64,000 nt of DNA from Gibbsiella quercinecans. Lineage in GTDB: Bacteria > Pseudomonadota > Gammaproteobacteria > Enterobacterales > Enterobacteriaceae. Position 1 is the first letter of the stretch, and each line of letters opens with the position of its first letter. The stretch covers positions 2,728,001 to 2,792,000 of the forward strand of contig NZ_CP014136.1 of the NCBI RefSeq assembly GCF_002291425.1, read 5' to 3'. Shown here one piece after another: positions 24,860 through 34,315 of the stretch. The notes below the pieces were generated by a model. That model saw nothing but the letters and a program-made list of their open reading frames with translations. It did not search any database and had not been told where the DNA came from. The translations under genes were made by a program, and so were the position numbers.

Positions 24860-26071
24860 ATGTTTCTTGAAGAACGACGCAATAAGATCCTGGAATATCT
24901 GGATAAATATGAACGCGTTAGCGTGGCGTATTTATCCACGGCGTTTGCCGTGACCAAAGAGACTATTCGCAGCGATTTAAATGAATTAACCCGGCAGGGA
25001 TTCGCGCAGCGTTGCCACGGCGGCGCGATTGTGATTCGCCGCAGCCTCCAGGCCAAATTAATTACTGAAACTGGCGGGAATTTCGAAGTGTTATTAAAAC
25101 GCCTGGAAAACCAGAGAAAGAAAACGCCGGAAAAAGGCAGGGGAAAAAAAATGCAGGGTAAGGTGTGTATATTAGGTTCGTTTAATGTCGATATCGTGGC
25201 GAAGGTGGCCCGTTTCCCGCGCGGCGGCGAGTCTCTGCTGGCGTTGGGCAGCACGCTTGGCCCCGGTGGCAAAGGGGCTAATCAGGCTACCGCCGCCAGC
25301 CGCGCCGGCGCCTGCGTACATTTTGTGTCGAAGGTGGGTAAAGATCAGTTCAGCCAATTCGCTTTTGATCATCTTTCTTCATCAGAAATACATTCCTTTA
25401 ATTTATATCAGTCAGAAACCGAACCCACCGGTAACGCGATTATTTATGTCTCGCAACAGGATGGCGAAAATATGATTGCCATTTATTCCGGTGCCAATAA
25501 AACCATTACCGATGAAGAAGTGGCGGCAATTACCCCGGAGCTGTCGAATGCCGACGTTTTGCTGCTGCAGTTGGAAAATAATTTCGACGCCACGCTAAAT
25601 GCCATGAAGCTGGCTAATGCGTTAGGAATAAAAGTCATTCTAAACCCGGCCCCTTATTCCAGCGATACGTTGCAGAGCCTGGAGTTTGTGGACGTGATCA
25701 CCCCGAATGAAACCGAAGCCTCTTTGCTTTCCGGTATTGAAGTGACGGATTTGGCCAGCGCCAAAGAAGCAGCGCTGTGCATCATTGGGCTGGGGGCCAG
25801 GCGGGTGATTATCACCATGGGATCGCGCGGGGCGCTGATCCTGGACGGCGGCCAGTTCCAGCATATCCCGGCGTTCCCGGCATTGAGCGTTGATACCACC
25901 GGTGCGGGCGATGCGTTCAATGGCGCCCTGGCGGCAGCCGTGGCGAGCGGACAAACGCTGGTTCAGGCGGCGACTTACGCCGCGGCGTTTGCTTCCCTGG
26001 CGGTTGAGCGGGAGGGCGCTTCCAACATGCCGCAACACGAACAGGTGGTGGCTCGCTTGAGCCAGCGCTAA
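24860..26071 (+). CDS. DeoR-type HTH fused to PfkB-family sugar kinase
   Basis: 403 residues from the ATG at 24860, chosen because GAGG lies five bases upstream; an in-frame GTG at 24854 overlaps that site. Residues 1-70 form a DeoR winged HTH (RRNKILEYLDKYERVSVAYLST, KETIRSDLNELTRQGFAQRCHGGA). A charged Lys/Arg-rich linker follows (about 80-98), then a complete ribokinase-type domain: GSFNVDIVAKVARFPRGGESL, the di-Gly GPGGKGANQA and the catalytic DTTGAGDAFNGAL. No stop separates the two halves. The protein should both phosphorylate a sugar or sugar acid and bind DNA. It heads a four-gene plus-strand cluster. Confidence 0.88.
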   Translation: MFLEERRNKILEYLDKYERVSVAYLSTAFAVTKETIRSDLNELTRQGFAQRCHGGAIVIRRSLQAKLITETGGNFEVLLKRLENQRKKTPEKGRGKKMQGKVCILGSFNVDIVAKVARFPRGGESLLALGSTLGPGGKGANQATAASRAGACVHFVSKVGKDQFSQFAFDHLSSSEIHSFNLYQSETEPTGNAIIYVSQQDGENMIAIYSGANKTITDEEVAAITPELSNADVLLLQLENNFDATLNAMKLANALGIKVILNPAPYSSDTLQSLEFVDVITPNETEASLLSGIEVTDLASAKEAALCIIGLGARRVIITMGSRGALILDGGQFQHIPAFPALSVDTTGAGDAFNGALAAAVASGQTLVQAATYAAAFASLAVEREGASNMPQHEQVVARLSQR

Positions 26072-26122
26072 TCCGATACATCAGATAATGAGTAGCCGCA
26101 GGTGCGGCGCGAGGAGTGATAA

Positions 26123-27046
26123 ATGAAAAGCATTGATGGCATTGTTCCTGTGATGTTAACGCCGTTCACTGAACAAAACGAGATTGATTACCCTGGCCTG
26201 GCGCGGCTGATCGACTGGTATCTTGCGCGCGGCGTCGATGCGCTGTTTGCGGTGTGCCAGTCTAGCGAGATGCAGTATCTCAGCCTGGCGGAGCGCGTTG
26301 AACTGGCGCGTTTTGTGGTGCAGCAGGTGGATGGCCGCGTACCGGTGATCGCTTCCGGCCATATCAGCGATGAGTTGGGCCAGCAGGTTGAAGAACTGCA
26401 GGCGATGGCGCAAACCGGCATTGATGCGCTGGTGCTGGTGACCAACCATCTGGATCCCAAACAGCAGGGTAGCGCGGCGTTTTTCAGCACGCTGGAGCAA
26501 CTGCTGGCGGCGCTGCCGGCCGAGATGCCGCTGGGGCTGTATGAATGCCCTGCGCCCTATCGTCGGCTGCTGAGCGACGAGGAGCTGACCTATTGCGCCA
26601 ACAGCGGCCGCTTTGTGGTACTGAAGGACGTCAGCTGCGATCTGCCAACCGTCACCCGCCGGGTAAAACTGGTTGCCGGCACGCCGTTGAACATTATCAA
26701 TGCCAACGCCGCCATCGCCTATCCGGCCATGCAGGCCGGTTCCAAAGGATTCAGCGGCGTATTCACCAATTTCCACCCTGAACTCTACCACTGGCTGTAT
26801 CACCAGGGGGCGCAGCAACCGGCGCTTGCTCAGGAGCTGTCGATCTTCCTGTCACTGGCAGCGGTGACCGAAACCCTGGGTTACCCGAAGAACGCCAAAA
26901 TCTATCACCAGCGCCTTGGCACCTTTAGCAGCGAATTTTGCCGGGTGAATAAAGACAACGTGCTGGAAAAATTCTGGGGGCTCGGCGTGCTGCTGGAGCA
27001 AATCCACACCGGCACGGAGTTTTACCAGAAAAAGGTGGCTGGTTAA
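26123..27046 (+). CDS. dihydrodipicolinate synthase/N-acetylneuraminate lyase family protein
   Basis: 307 residues of a class I aldolase TIM barrel. The Schiff-base lysine is K168 (VVLKDVSCD) and the catalytic tyrosine Y140 (LGLYECPAP), as in DapA, NanA and KDG aldolases. The usual GTTGE loop is replaced by CQSSE at residues 44-48, so it is neither DapA nor a canonical NanA. It probably cleaves or dehydrates a 2-keto-3-deoxy or related sugar acid (inference). A hairpin follows its stop. It is second in the cassette, 51 bp after the kinase fusion. Confidence 0.85.
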   Translation: MKSIDGIVPVMLTPFTEQNEIDYPGLARLIDWYLARGVDALFAVCQSSEMQYLSLAERVELARFVVQQVDGRVPVIASGHISDELGQQVEELQAMAQTGIDALVLVTNHLDPKQQGSAAFFSTLEQLLAALPAEMPLGLYECPAPYRRLLSDEELTYCANSGRFVVLKDVSCDLPTVTRRVKLVAGTPLNIINANAAIAYPAMQAGSKGFSGVFTNFHPELYHWLYHQGAQQPALAQELSIFLSLAAVTETLGYPKNAKIYHQRLGTFSSEFCRVNKDNVLEKFWGLGVLLEQIHTGTEFYQKKVAG

Positions 27047-27051
27047 GCCAT

Positions 27052-27072
27052 TGCGGGGCGTAGTGCCCCGCA
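27052..27072 (+). terminator. hairpin between lyase and YhcH-type gene
   Basis: TGCGGGGC-GTAGT-GCCCCGCA is a perfect 8-bp stem five bases past the lyase stop. No U run follows, so it more likely stabilises or partially attenuates the transcript than ends it. Confidence 0.4.
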
Positions 27073-27131
27073 GCAAACCCAACTTTTGTACCTAAACCCG
27101 CTAAAACAACCACTATACGGGGCACTACATT

Positions 27132-27611
27132 ATGATGATTTGCGATCTCCAGGATTGGGCGCAGGAGAAGCACGCGTTCCATCCCATCATTCACCAGGCC
27201 ATTGCGTTTATTCAACGCACCGACTTCAGCGCGCTGCCGCTCGGCAAGATCGACATTATCCCCGGCAAGCTGTTTTGCCTGCTGCAGGAAATGCACACCG
27301 TACCGGCAGAACAGATGCGTGCAGAGTCGCATTTTGACTTTGTCGATATTCAATACCTGCTGCAGGGCGAAGAGACCATCGGCGTTGCCCGCCGCCAGGG
27401 CGATGAGACGATCACGGAACAGCGCCTGGAACACGACATCGTGTTTTATCAGCAGACGCATAACGAGATAGCGGTCACTTTGCAGCCCGGCATGTTCGCG
27501 GTGTTTTTCCCGCACGATCTGCACCGGCCTTGCTGCCAGAGCCATGGTGAAGCGTTGATCCGCAAAGCGGTGATCAAAATTCACCTCAGTTTGTTTACCG
27601 GGGGTGAATGA
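27132..27611 (+). CDS. YhcH/YjgK/YiaL family protein
   Basis: 159 residues of a cupin-fold family (DUF386). Members include YhcH/NanQ, implicated in sialic acid anomer interconversion, YiaL and the EbgC subunit. Family traits are LPLGKIDIIPGKLFCLLQEMHTVPAE, ESHFDFVDIQYLLQGEE with putative metal residues, LQPGMFAVFFPHDLHRPCC (His motif) and IRKAVIKI near the end. An anomerase or epimerase-like role for the cassette's sugar is the best guess. Its stop overlaps the start of the transporter gene by 4 bp. A second ATG one codon later is equally usable. Confidence 0.86.
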   Translation: MMICDLQDWAQEKHAFHPIIHQAIAFIQRTDFSALPLGKIDIIPGKLFCLLQEMHTVPAEQMRAESHFDFVDIQYLLQGEETIGVARRQGDETITEQRLEHDIVFYQQTHNEIAVTLQPGMFAVFFPHDLHRPCCQSHGEALIRKAVIKIHLSLFTGGE

Positions 27612-28918
27612 TGAAAAACGTAACCACGGCTATCAACCCGGCGGCAATGCCCCAGATGCAGGCAACGCCCATCACGCGCTTGCGCTGGGGGATCATTTTG
27701 ATCCTGCTGTTGGCGGCGATCGTAAACTACCTTGATCGGGCCAACCTGAGCATCGCCAATACCACCATCGCCAGGGAGTTTGGCTTCTCATCCACCGAAA
27801 TGGGCATGCTGCTTTCCGCTTTTCTGTGGCCTTATGCGCTGGCTAACCTGCCTGCGGGCTGGCTGGTGGATAAGCTGGGGCCGAAGAAAATGTTTGCCTG
27901 GGCACTGGGGCTGTGGTCGGCCTTTACCGCGATGGCGGCCTTTGTGAACAGCTATTCGCTGTTTTACGGCTTGCGCATGATGCTGGGGGTGTCTGAATCG
28001 CCGTTCTTTACCTCTGGGATCAAAATCACCCACCGGTGGTTCTCGGAGAAGGAACGCGGGCTGCCGACGTCCATCATCAATACCGGTTCGCAAATTGCCA
28101 ACGCCGTGGCGCCGCCGATTCTGACGGTCTTGCTGCTGACCCTGGGCTGGCGCGGCATGTTTATCATCATTGGCGTGGCAGGCATCCCGCTGTTGCTGGC
28201 CTGGTTGAAGTTCTACCGCGATCCGGATGCGCGTGAAGAAGCGCTGATCCACGCCGGCAAACGCCAGGTTGCGCAACCGGCGAGCCAGGCAGCGGCCAAG
28301 GCCAGCTGGGGCTCATTGTTCCGCCATAGAACCACCTGGTTCATGATTTTGGGCAACTTCTCGATCATGTTCACCATTTGGGTGTACCTGACCTGGCTGC
28401 CGAGCTACCTGGAAACTTCGCTGGGGTTCAGCCTTAAGCAGACCGGCTGGATCGCCTCGATCCCGTTCTTTGCCGGGATCCTTGGGGTGCTTTGCGGTGG
28501 TGCGCTGTCTGATTGGATGATCCGCCGCGGCGCCAAAGCGATCGCTGCGCGCAAGGTTCCGATCGTTTGCGGCGCCGCATTGGCTGCTTGCTTTGTGGCG
28601 CCGATCCCCTTTGTGGATAGCACGCCGCTGTGCATTCTGCTGCTGACGCTGGGGTATTTCTGCTCGCAGCTCCCTTCCGGGGTGATCTGGACGCTGGCGA
28701 CCGATATCGCGCCGAAAGAACAGGTGGCGTCGCTGGGAGCAATTCAGAACTTTGGTGGTTTTCTCGGGGCGGCCATGGCGCCAATCGTCACCGGTGTGAT
28801 CCTCGATCTGACCGGCCAGTTCACCAATGTGTTCTTGCTGGGGGCAGGCTTACTGATGCTGGGTGCGCTGAGCTATGGCCTGTTTGTGAAACGGCCGATG
28901 GTGCTGGCGCAATCATAA
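27608..28918 (+). CDS. MFS transporter, anion:cation symporter family
   Basis: 436 residues with 12 predicted spans, of the group that carries hexuronates, galactonate, glucarate and related sugar acids. RWGIILILLLAAIVNYLDRANLSIA is the conserved ACS opening; GWLVDKLGPKKMF is the loop 2-3 motif; RMMLGVSESPFFTSGIKIT and WFSEKERGLPTSIINTGSQIANAVAPPI are typical. This makes an acidic sugar the likely substrate of the cassette. It is translationally coupled to the YhcH-type gene and is last in the cluster. Confidence 0.9.
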   Translation: MMKNVTTAINPAAMPQMQATPITRLRWGIILILLLAAIVNYLDRANLSIANTTIAREFGFSSTEMGMLLSAFLWPYALANLPAGWLVDKLGPKKMFAWALGLWSAFTAMAAFVNSYSLFYGLRMMLGVSESPFFTSGIKITHRWFSEKERGLPTSIINTGSQIANAVAPPILTVLLLTLGWRGMFIIIGVAGIPLLLAWLKFYRDPDAREEALIHAGKRQVAQPASQAAAKASWGSLFRHRTTWFMILGNFSIMFTIWVYLTWLPSYLETSLGFSLKQTGWIASIPFFAGILGVLCGGALSDWMIRRGAKAIAARKVPIVCGAALAACFVAPIPFVDSTPLCILLLTLGYFCSQLPSGVIWTLATDIAPKEQVASLGAIQNFGGFLGAAMAPIVTGVILDLTGQFTNVFLLGAGLLMLGALSYGLFVKRPMVLAQS

Positions 28919-28951
28919 GGGAGTGGGGCGCAGCGGACGCGCCCTTGCTGG

Positions 28952-29278
28952 CTAAACGGACGTTTCGATATCCTGTGGGAACTGGCGTAGCCAGGCTTCA
29001 AAACCGCCGTCGATGCTGTAGACGGCGTCAAAGCCTTGGGTCAACAGGTACTGTGCGGCGCCGCGGCTGCTGTTGCCGTGATAGCACATCACCATCACCG
29101 GCCGATCGAAATCATTCTGCTGCATAAAGGCGTGCAGGCTGTCGTTAGTAAGATGAAAAGCGCCCGGCGTATGCCCGGCCTGAAAGCTTTGCGGATCGCG
29201 GATATCAACCAGCGCGGCGCTGCCATCTTTCCAGCGGGCATAGGCCTGCTCTATATTGATCGCTTCAAACTGTTCCAT
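28952..29278 (-). CDS. glpE: thiosulfate sulfurtransferase GlpE
   Basis: Single-domain rhodanese that transfers sulfane sulfur from thiosulfate to acceptors such as cyanide or thioredoxin. It has 108 residues, exactly the E. coli length. The active-site loop [11 protein letters not shown] carries C65. [23 protein letters not shown] and [10 protein letters not shown] are conserved. In E. coli it begins the glpEGR operon. Here it is about 4.4 kb from glpG with the inserted cassette between, so it must have its own transcript end, and glpGR its own promoter. Confidence 0.95.
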   Translation of the reverse strand: MEQFEAINIEQAYARWKDGSAALVDIRDPQSFQAGHTPGAFHLTNDSLHAFMQQNDFDRPVMVMCYHGNSSRGAAQYLLTQGFDAVYSIDGGFEAWLRQFPQDIETSV

Positions 29279-29512
29279 AACGAATAACTGCCTTGTGATT
29301 GGGAGACACGGATAGTGTAGCGAATTCTGCGCCGTTTAAGACCGGGGAAACGCTGTGGTTTTTATTTCTCAAGATAGACGAAATTTCCCTGGGTATTCGT
29401 AAATAGCAACAGTAACGCCCCCTATCGGACGCCACAACCAGCGGGTACGCAAGCCAGCGTTTCGGTACAATCCGTCCATGCAAAATGCCGCCATAAAGGC
29501 AAAGGAGAAGGC

Positions 29513-30475
29513 ATGTCTGACAGGAAAGCGAAGGGCGGCAGGAATCGCACCCCAACCCCACACGATCTGGCATTCAAACAGTTTCTGACCCATCCCGATA
29601 CTGCCCGGGATTTCATGCAACTGCATCTGCCAGCAGAACTGCAGGCAGTCTGTGACTTCAGTACCCTTAAGCTGGAATCCGGTAGCTTTGTCGAAGAGAA
29701 TCTGCGCCCTTACTTCAGCGACATCCTCTACAGCCTGAAAACCACGGCTGGCGATGACGGCTATATTCACGTACTCATTGAACACCAGTCATCTCCTGAC
29801 AAGCATATGGCGTTCAGGCTTCTTCGTTACGCGGTGGCGGCCATGCAGCGCCACCTGGACGCCGGGCACAAACAGCTGCCGCTGGTGATACCGGTGCTAT
29901 TCTATACGGGCAGGCGCAGCCCCTATCCGTATTCAACCCGGTGGCTGGACGAATTTACCACACCTGATCTGGCCGAAAGCCTTTACAACGGTAGTTTCCC
30001 TTTGGTTGATGTGACGGTAATTCCCGATGACGAGATAATGGGCCACCGCAGTATGGCGGCACTGACGCTGCTGCAAAAACATATTCACCGGCGGGATTTG
30101 GCAGACCTGCTGGACAATCTGGCCACCCTGTTGCTGACGGAACACATGACAGGACAGCAGCTGGTTTCACTGATAAACTACCTCGTACAGGCGGGCGAAA
30201 CTTCAGACGCAGAGGCCTTTGTACGTGAACTGGCAAAGCGGGTACCGCAACATGAGGACGAACTGATGACCATCGCGCAACAGCTTGAACAGAAGGGCAT
30301 TGAGAAGGGCATTGAGCAAGGTATCCAGCTTGGTGAGCAACGTGGCATTGTAAAAGGTGAGCGCGAAGCTACGCTGAAAATTGCCCGCACTATGCTGCAG
30401 AACGGTCTCGATCACAACACCGTCAAAAAAATGACCGGTCTTACCGACGACGATTTGGCGAAGATTCGCCACTGA
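29513..30475 (+). CDS. Rpn family recombination-promoting nuclease / putative transposase
   Basis: 320 residues of the RpnA-E (YhgA-like) family, PD-(D/E)XK nucleases that promote RecA-independent recombination in E. coli. TPHDLAFKQFLTHPDTARDFMQLHLP is the family opening. FSDILYSLKTTAGDDGYIHVLIEHQSSPDKHMAFRLLRY holds the catalytic D...E-x-Q core. The C-terminal part carries short imperfect repeats (KGIEKGIEQGIQLGEQRGIVKGE), the length-variable linker seen in the family. A strong AAGGAG precedes the ATG. No flanking repeats were found. Confidence 0.9.
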   Translation: MSDRKAKGGRNRTPTPHDLAFKQFLTHPDTARDFMQLHLPAELQAVCDFSTLKLESGSFVEENLRPYFSDILYSLKTTAGDDGYIHVLIEHQSSPDKHMAFRLLRYAVAAMQRHLDAGHKQLPLVIPVLFYTGRRSPYPYSTRWLDEFTTPDLAESLYNGSFPLVDVTVIPDDEIMGHRSMAALTLLQKHIHRRDLADLLDNLATLLLTEHMTGQQLVSLINYLVQAGETSDAEAFVRELAKRVPQHEDELMTIAQQLEQKGIEKGIEQGIQLGEQRGIVKGEREATLKIARTMLQNGLDHNTVKKMTGLTDDDLAKIRH

Positions 30476-30588
30476 TCTTCATTCCGTCCCGAAACGCGCT
30501 ATCTGGCCGTCAGACGCACCTATTCAGCGGATTCACCTGGCGGCCATCATCATCAAAAATTTTCATTTCGGTAATAACCGCCGCAAGG

Positions 30589-31344
30589 CTATACCAACTG
30601 TACCTCAACCCCCTGCTGGCGCAGTTGCTCCACGATTGCCGGATCGGCTTCGCGGCCGGTGATCACAATATTGATTTGCTCGGTGCGGCTGAACAGCATA
30701 CCGGCGCGCTGGCCGACTTTGCTACTGTCGACTAAAACCACCAGCTTGCCAACATAGTTGAGCATCTTCTGCTCGGCCATGGCGGTGAGCATGTCGGTTT
30801 TATACAACCCATCGGCCGTCAGGCCGATACCGCTGGTAAACATCCAGTGCCCCGCGTACAGCGTCGTATCGCCATCCTGGGGCGCCAGGGTGATCGATTG
30901 CGTTTTATTGTACTGGCCACCCATGATGACGACGCTGTCGTGCTCGCGTTCAATCAGATAATTGGCCAGCGGCAGATAGTTGGTGATCACCTGCACCTCT
31001 TTGCCACACATCTCTCGGCCCAGCAGGAAAGCGGTGGAGCCACAGTTAATCACCACGCTTTCACCCGGCTGGCAAAGCTGCGCGGCCGCTTTGGCAATCC
31101 GCATTTTTTCGTCCAGATGTTGCGTTTGGTGAATATTAAGCGGTGTCCAGGCCGGCCGTACGGTATGGGTAGCCTCTGCGCCGTTGCGCACCTTACGCAG
31201 CTTGCCGATCTGATTGAGTTTATTAATATCGCGGCGGGCGGTAGCCGGCGAGATATCAAACGCGCTGATCACGTCCGTAACGGAAATTTGCCCCTTACGC
31301 TGTAAGAGATCGAGAATGGCATTGTGGCGTTGGGACTCTGTCAT
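30589..31344 (-). CDS. ulaR: HTH-type transcriptional regulator UlaR
   Basis: DeoR-family repressor of the L-ascorbate (ula) regulon, released by L-ascorbate-6-phosphate. It has 251 residues from the start at 31344, matching E. coli; an upstream ATG at 31413 would add 23 unsupported residues. The HTH lies at [28 protein letters not shown]. The sensor domain has [33 protein letters not shown] and [19 protein letters not shown]. It is followed convergently by the Rpn gene and is next to ulaG with an inverted repeat between. Confidence 0.96.
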   Translation of the reverse strand: MTESQRHNAILDLLQRKGQISVTDVISAFDISPATARRDINKLNQIGKLRKVRNGAEATHTVRPAWTPLNIHQTQHLDEKMRIAKAAAQLCQPGESVVINCGSTAFLLGREMCGKEVQVITNYLPLANYLIEREHDSVVIMGGQYNKTQSITLAPQDGDTTLYAGHWMFTSGIGLTADGLYKTDMLTAMAEQKMLNYVGKLVVLVDSSKVGQRAGMLFSRTEQINIVITGREADPAIVEQLRQQGVEVQLV

Positions 31345-31384
31345 GCAGGCTCCGTTAAAGGGTAGGGACACGTTTTTCCGATTA

Positions 31385-31434
31385 TATGCGCACTTATTGA
31401 TAATTTGAATCATATCTGTTCAAAAGTGCGCATA
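31385..31434. promoter_or_regulatory. 11-bp inverted repeat upstream of ulaR
   Basis: TATGCGCACTT (31385-31395) and AAGTGCGCATA (31424-31434) are perfect arms 28 bp apart, 41-90 bp upstream of the ulaR start and just past the ulaG stop. Each arm contains the palindrome TGCGCA. It is probably an operator pair or promoter-proximal element of ulaR. Confidence 0.5.
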
Positions 31435-31462
31435 ATAGCGTTGCGCGCTGCCCCTATACCGG

Positions 31463-32527
31463 CTACAGGAAGGATTTGAACGGTAAATCCGGTTCAAGGG
31501 TAAAGCAATCGTCAAAACCGCGCGGGTAGTGATATTCCAAATTGTCTTTGTCCTGTGGCCAGGTAAATTTGCCGCCAACCTGCCAGATAAACGGCTTGAA
31601 GCCGTATTTCAACCGATCTTTTTTCATTTCCCACAGCATGCGGATCTCTTGTGGGTCGGCCTGGAAATTTGACCAGATATCATGGTGGAACGGGATCACT
31701 ACCTTGGCATTCAGCGACTCCGCCATCCTCAGGATATCGGCGCTGGTCATTTTATCGGTGATACCGCGCGGGTTTTCACCGTAGGAGCCTAAGGCCACGT
31801 CAATGTGGTGCTCATTGCCGTGTTTGGCGTAGTAGTTGGAATAGTGTGAGTCACCGCTGTGGTAGAGATTGCCGCCCGGCGTTTTAAACAGGTAATTGAC
31901 CGCACGCTGATCCATGCCATCCGGCAACACGCCCGCAGCCTTTTGCTCCGGTGGCAACGTAATCAACGCGGTGCGATCGAAGGCGTCCATCGCATGGATT
32001 TCCACATCCTTGATTTTTATCACATCGCCGGGTTTGACAACGGTGCAGCGTTCGCGTGGAACCCCCCAACCAATCCAAATATCCACGCAGCTCTGCGGCC
32101 CGATGAAAGGCACCGTATCCGCACAGTTTTGCAGCACGGCGGCGGCGACGTTGACGTCAATATGGTCGTTATGGTCATGGGTGGCCAATACCGCATCGAT
32201 CTGTTTAATCGCGAAAGGATCAAGAACAAACGGCGTGGTGCGCAGGTTCGGCTGCAGCTTTTTCACTCCGGCCATGCGTTGCATCTGGTGGCCGGTTTTC
32301 ATCAATGGGTTCCCATGGCTCTGTTTCCCGGTGCCGCACCAAAAATCGACGCACAGGTTGGCGCCTTCCTCCGATTTTAACCAAATGCCGGTGCATCCCA
32401 GCCACCACATGCTGAAGGTGCCTGGAGCGACCTGCGTTTGTTCTATTTCCTCATTGAGCCAGGTCCCCCATTCCGGAAAGGTATTCAGTATCCAGGATTC
32501 ACGTGTGATTGCGGCTACTTTACTCAT
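31463..32527 (-). CDS. ulaG: L-ascorbate-6-phosphate lactonase UlaG
   Basis: Metallo-beta-lactamase-fold enzyme that opens the lactone of L-ascorbate-6-phosphate to 3-keto-L-gulonate-6-phosphate. It has 354 residues, the E. coli length. The metal motif is [12 protein letters not shown], with [11 protein letters not shown] and [12 protein letters not shown] further on. The C-terminus DLPFKSFL is identical. It is transcribed away from ulaABCDEF and towards ulaR. The shared 376-bp control region contains candidate operators. Confidence 0.98.
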   Translation of the reverse strand: MSKVAAITRESWILNTFPEWGTWLNEEIEQTQVAPGTFSMWWLGCTGIWLKSEEGANLCVDFWCGTGKQSHGNPLMKTGHQMQRMAGVKKLQPNLRTTPFVLDPFAIKQIDAVLATHDHNDHIDVNVAAAVLQNCADTVPFIGPQSCVDIWIGWGVPRERCTVVKPGDVIKIKDVEIHAMDAFDRTALITLPPEQKAAGVLPDGMDQRAVNYLFKTPGGNLYHSGDSHYSNYYAKHGNEHHIDVALGSYGENPRGITDKMTSADILRMAESLNAKVVIPFHHDIWSNFQADPQEIRMLWEMKKDRLKYGFKPFIWQVGGKFTWPQDKDNLEYHYPRGFDDCFTLEPDLPFKSFL

Positions 32528-32903
32528 GATTCAGTCCTCATCATCGGGGTTAGGTTAGTTTAATAATCACATGTAATCATTAAATGATTTATTTTGACTG
32601 AATCTAGCACCGTTTTATGAGGCTGGCAATGGGGGGAATGTGGCCGATGGGGGAGGGGTAAAGTGTGTTTAGTATGCTGCGTTTTTATTTCATCATAATA
32701 AATTCAATGAATAATCGCGGTTTTTACGCTAGTGCATTGAATTACTATGGGATTGATTTATAACTTGAGAGGTTGTTCACAAATAATCATTTGTGATCTT
32801 TTGGTGATTCTTGGTGATTGATATGGTGATGGGGTTCCTGCGTTACTGTGCCGGCGGGTTTTCCAGAGCGCAGCATGCGGGCCAACGTTACCTGGAGAAC
32901 CGT
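32528..32903. promoter_or_regulatory. ulaG-ulaA divergent control region
   Basis: In E. coli UlaR binds operators in this divergent region. Here two symmetric elements stand out: AATCATT-A-AATGATT at 32575-32589, near ulaG, and TCACAAAT-AATC-ATTTGTGA at 32777-32796, near ulaA. Both share the half-site AATCATT/ATCATTTG. They are candidate UlaR operators; a CRP site was not recognised. The plus-strand frame is open from 32811, but the family start and Shine-Dalgarno point to 32904. Confidence 0.5.
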
Positions 32904-34301
32904 ATGGAAATCCTTTACACCATTTTCACCGTTTTTTTTAATCAAGTGATGACGAATGCCCCGTTACTGCTGGGGTTGGTCACCCTGCTGGGCTATATCC
33001 TGCTGCGCAAAAGCGCGGCGGTCATCATCAAAGGCACCATCAAAACCATTATCGGCTTCATGCTGTTGCAGGCCGGTTCCGGCATTCTCACCAGCACGTT
33101 TAAACCCGTCGTCGCGAAGCTATCGCAAGTGTATGGCATCAACGGCGCGATCTCTGACACCTATTCATCAATGATGGCGACCATCGAACGGATGGAAGGG
33201 GCTTATAGTTGGGTTGGCTATGCGGTGTTGCTGGCGTTGGCGCTCAATATCCTTTATGTGCTGCTGCGGCGCATTACCGGTATTCGCACCATCATGTTGA
33301 CCGGCCACATCATGTTCCAGCAGGTGGGGCTGATCGCCGTGTTCTTCTACATCATGGGCTACGGCATGTGGACCACGGTGCTGTGCAGTGCGCTGATTGC
33401 TTCACTGTACTGGGGCATTACCTCCAACATGATGTTCAAACCCACCCAGGCGGTGACGGAAAACAGCGGGTTCTCGATTGGCCACCAGCAGCAGTTCGCG
33501 TCGTGGCTGGCCTATAAGGCCGCGCCTTATCTGGGCAAGAAAGAAGAGAGCGTAGAGGATCTGAAGCTGCCGGGATGGCTGAATATTTTCCACGATAACA
33601 TCGTCTCCACCGCCATTGTCATGACGGTATTCTTCGGCGTCATCCTGTGCTCATTCGGCCTGAACACGTTGCAGCAGATGGCCGGGCAAACCCATTGGAC
33701 CATTTACATCCTGCAAACCGGCCTGATGTTCGCGGTGGCGATCTTCATCATTGTGCAGGGCGTGCGCATGTTCGTCGCCGAGTTGACCGAAGCCTTCAAC
33801 GGTATCTCGCAGCGCCTGATCCCCGGCGCCGTGCTGGCGATTGACTGCGCGGCCATTTACAGCTTTGCACCGAACGCGGTGGTCTGGGGCTTTATGTGGG
33901 GCACCATCGGCCAACTGCTCGCCGTCGGCATTCTGCTCGGTATCGGCTCTTCCATCATGATCATTCCCGGCTTTATCCCGATGTTCTTCTCCAACGCCAC
34001 CATCGGCGTGTTCGCCAACCATTTTGGCGGCTGGCGCGCGGCGCTGAAGATCTGCCTGGTGATGGGCATGGTTGAAATCTTCGGCTGCGTCTGGGCCGTC
34101 AAGCTGACCGGGTTAAGCGCCTGGATGGGGATGGCGGACTGGTCGATTCTGGCGCCACCGCTGATGCAGGGCTTGTACTTTGGCCTGTGGTTTATGGGCG
34201 TGGTGATCGTTATCGCACTGCTGTACATGTTCTTCGCCGGGCGCACGTTGCGCATGGAAGAAAACGCAGAAAAACAACACATTGAATCGGCATCTCATTA
34301 A
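32904..34301 (+). CDS. ulaA: ascorbate-specific PTS permease EIIC component
   Basis: Membrane channel of the ascorbate PTS; it moves L-ascorbate in with concomitant phosphorylation by UlaB and UlaC. It has 465 residues from 32904, where [24 protein letters not shown] matches the E. coli N-terminus and GGAG precedes the ATG. Conserved blocks include [49 protein letters not shown] and [24 protein letters not shown]. It is first of six plus-strand genes. Confidence 0.97.
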   Translation: MEILYTIFTVFFNQVMTNAPLLLGLVTLLGYILLRKSAAVIIKGTIKTIIGFMLLQAGSGILTSTFKPVVAKLSQVYGINGAISDTYSSMMATIERMEGAYSWVGYAVLLALALNILYVLLRRITGIRTIMLTGHIMFQQVGLIAVFFYIMGYGMWTTVLCSALIASLYWGITSNMMFKPTQAVTENSGFSIGHQQQFASWLAYKAAPYLGKKEESVEDLKLPGWLNIFHDNIVSTAIVMTVFFGVILCSFGLNTLQQMAGQTHWTIYILQTGLMFAVAIFIIVQGVRMFVAELTEAFNGISQRLIPGAVLAIDCAAIYSFAPNAVVWGFMWGTIGQLLAVGILLGIGSSIMIIPGFIPMFFSNATIGVFANHFGGWRAALKICLVMGMVEIFGCVWAVKLTGLSAWMGMADWSILAPPLMQGLYFGLWFMGVVIVIALLYMFFAGRTLRMEENAEKQHIESASH

Positions 34302-34315
34302 CTGGAGGGCACATC

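Noticed and set aside
30301-30362. Short tandem repeats in the Rpn gene as a CRISPR-like or phase-variable tract
   Set aside because: They encode the KGIEKGIEQGI-type linker usual for this protein family, in frame and imperfect; no spacers.
32777-32796. CRP site in the ulaG-ulaA gap
   Set aside because: The arms read TCACA...TGTGA, outward and with wrong spacing, so it is not the TGTGA-N6-TCACA arrangement.
32811-32903. N-terminal extension of ulaA
   Set aside because: The 31 extra residues have no counterpart; GGAG directly precedes the ATG at 32904.
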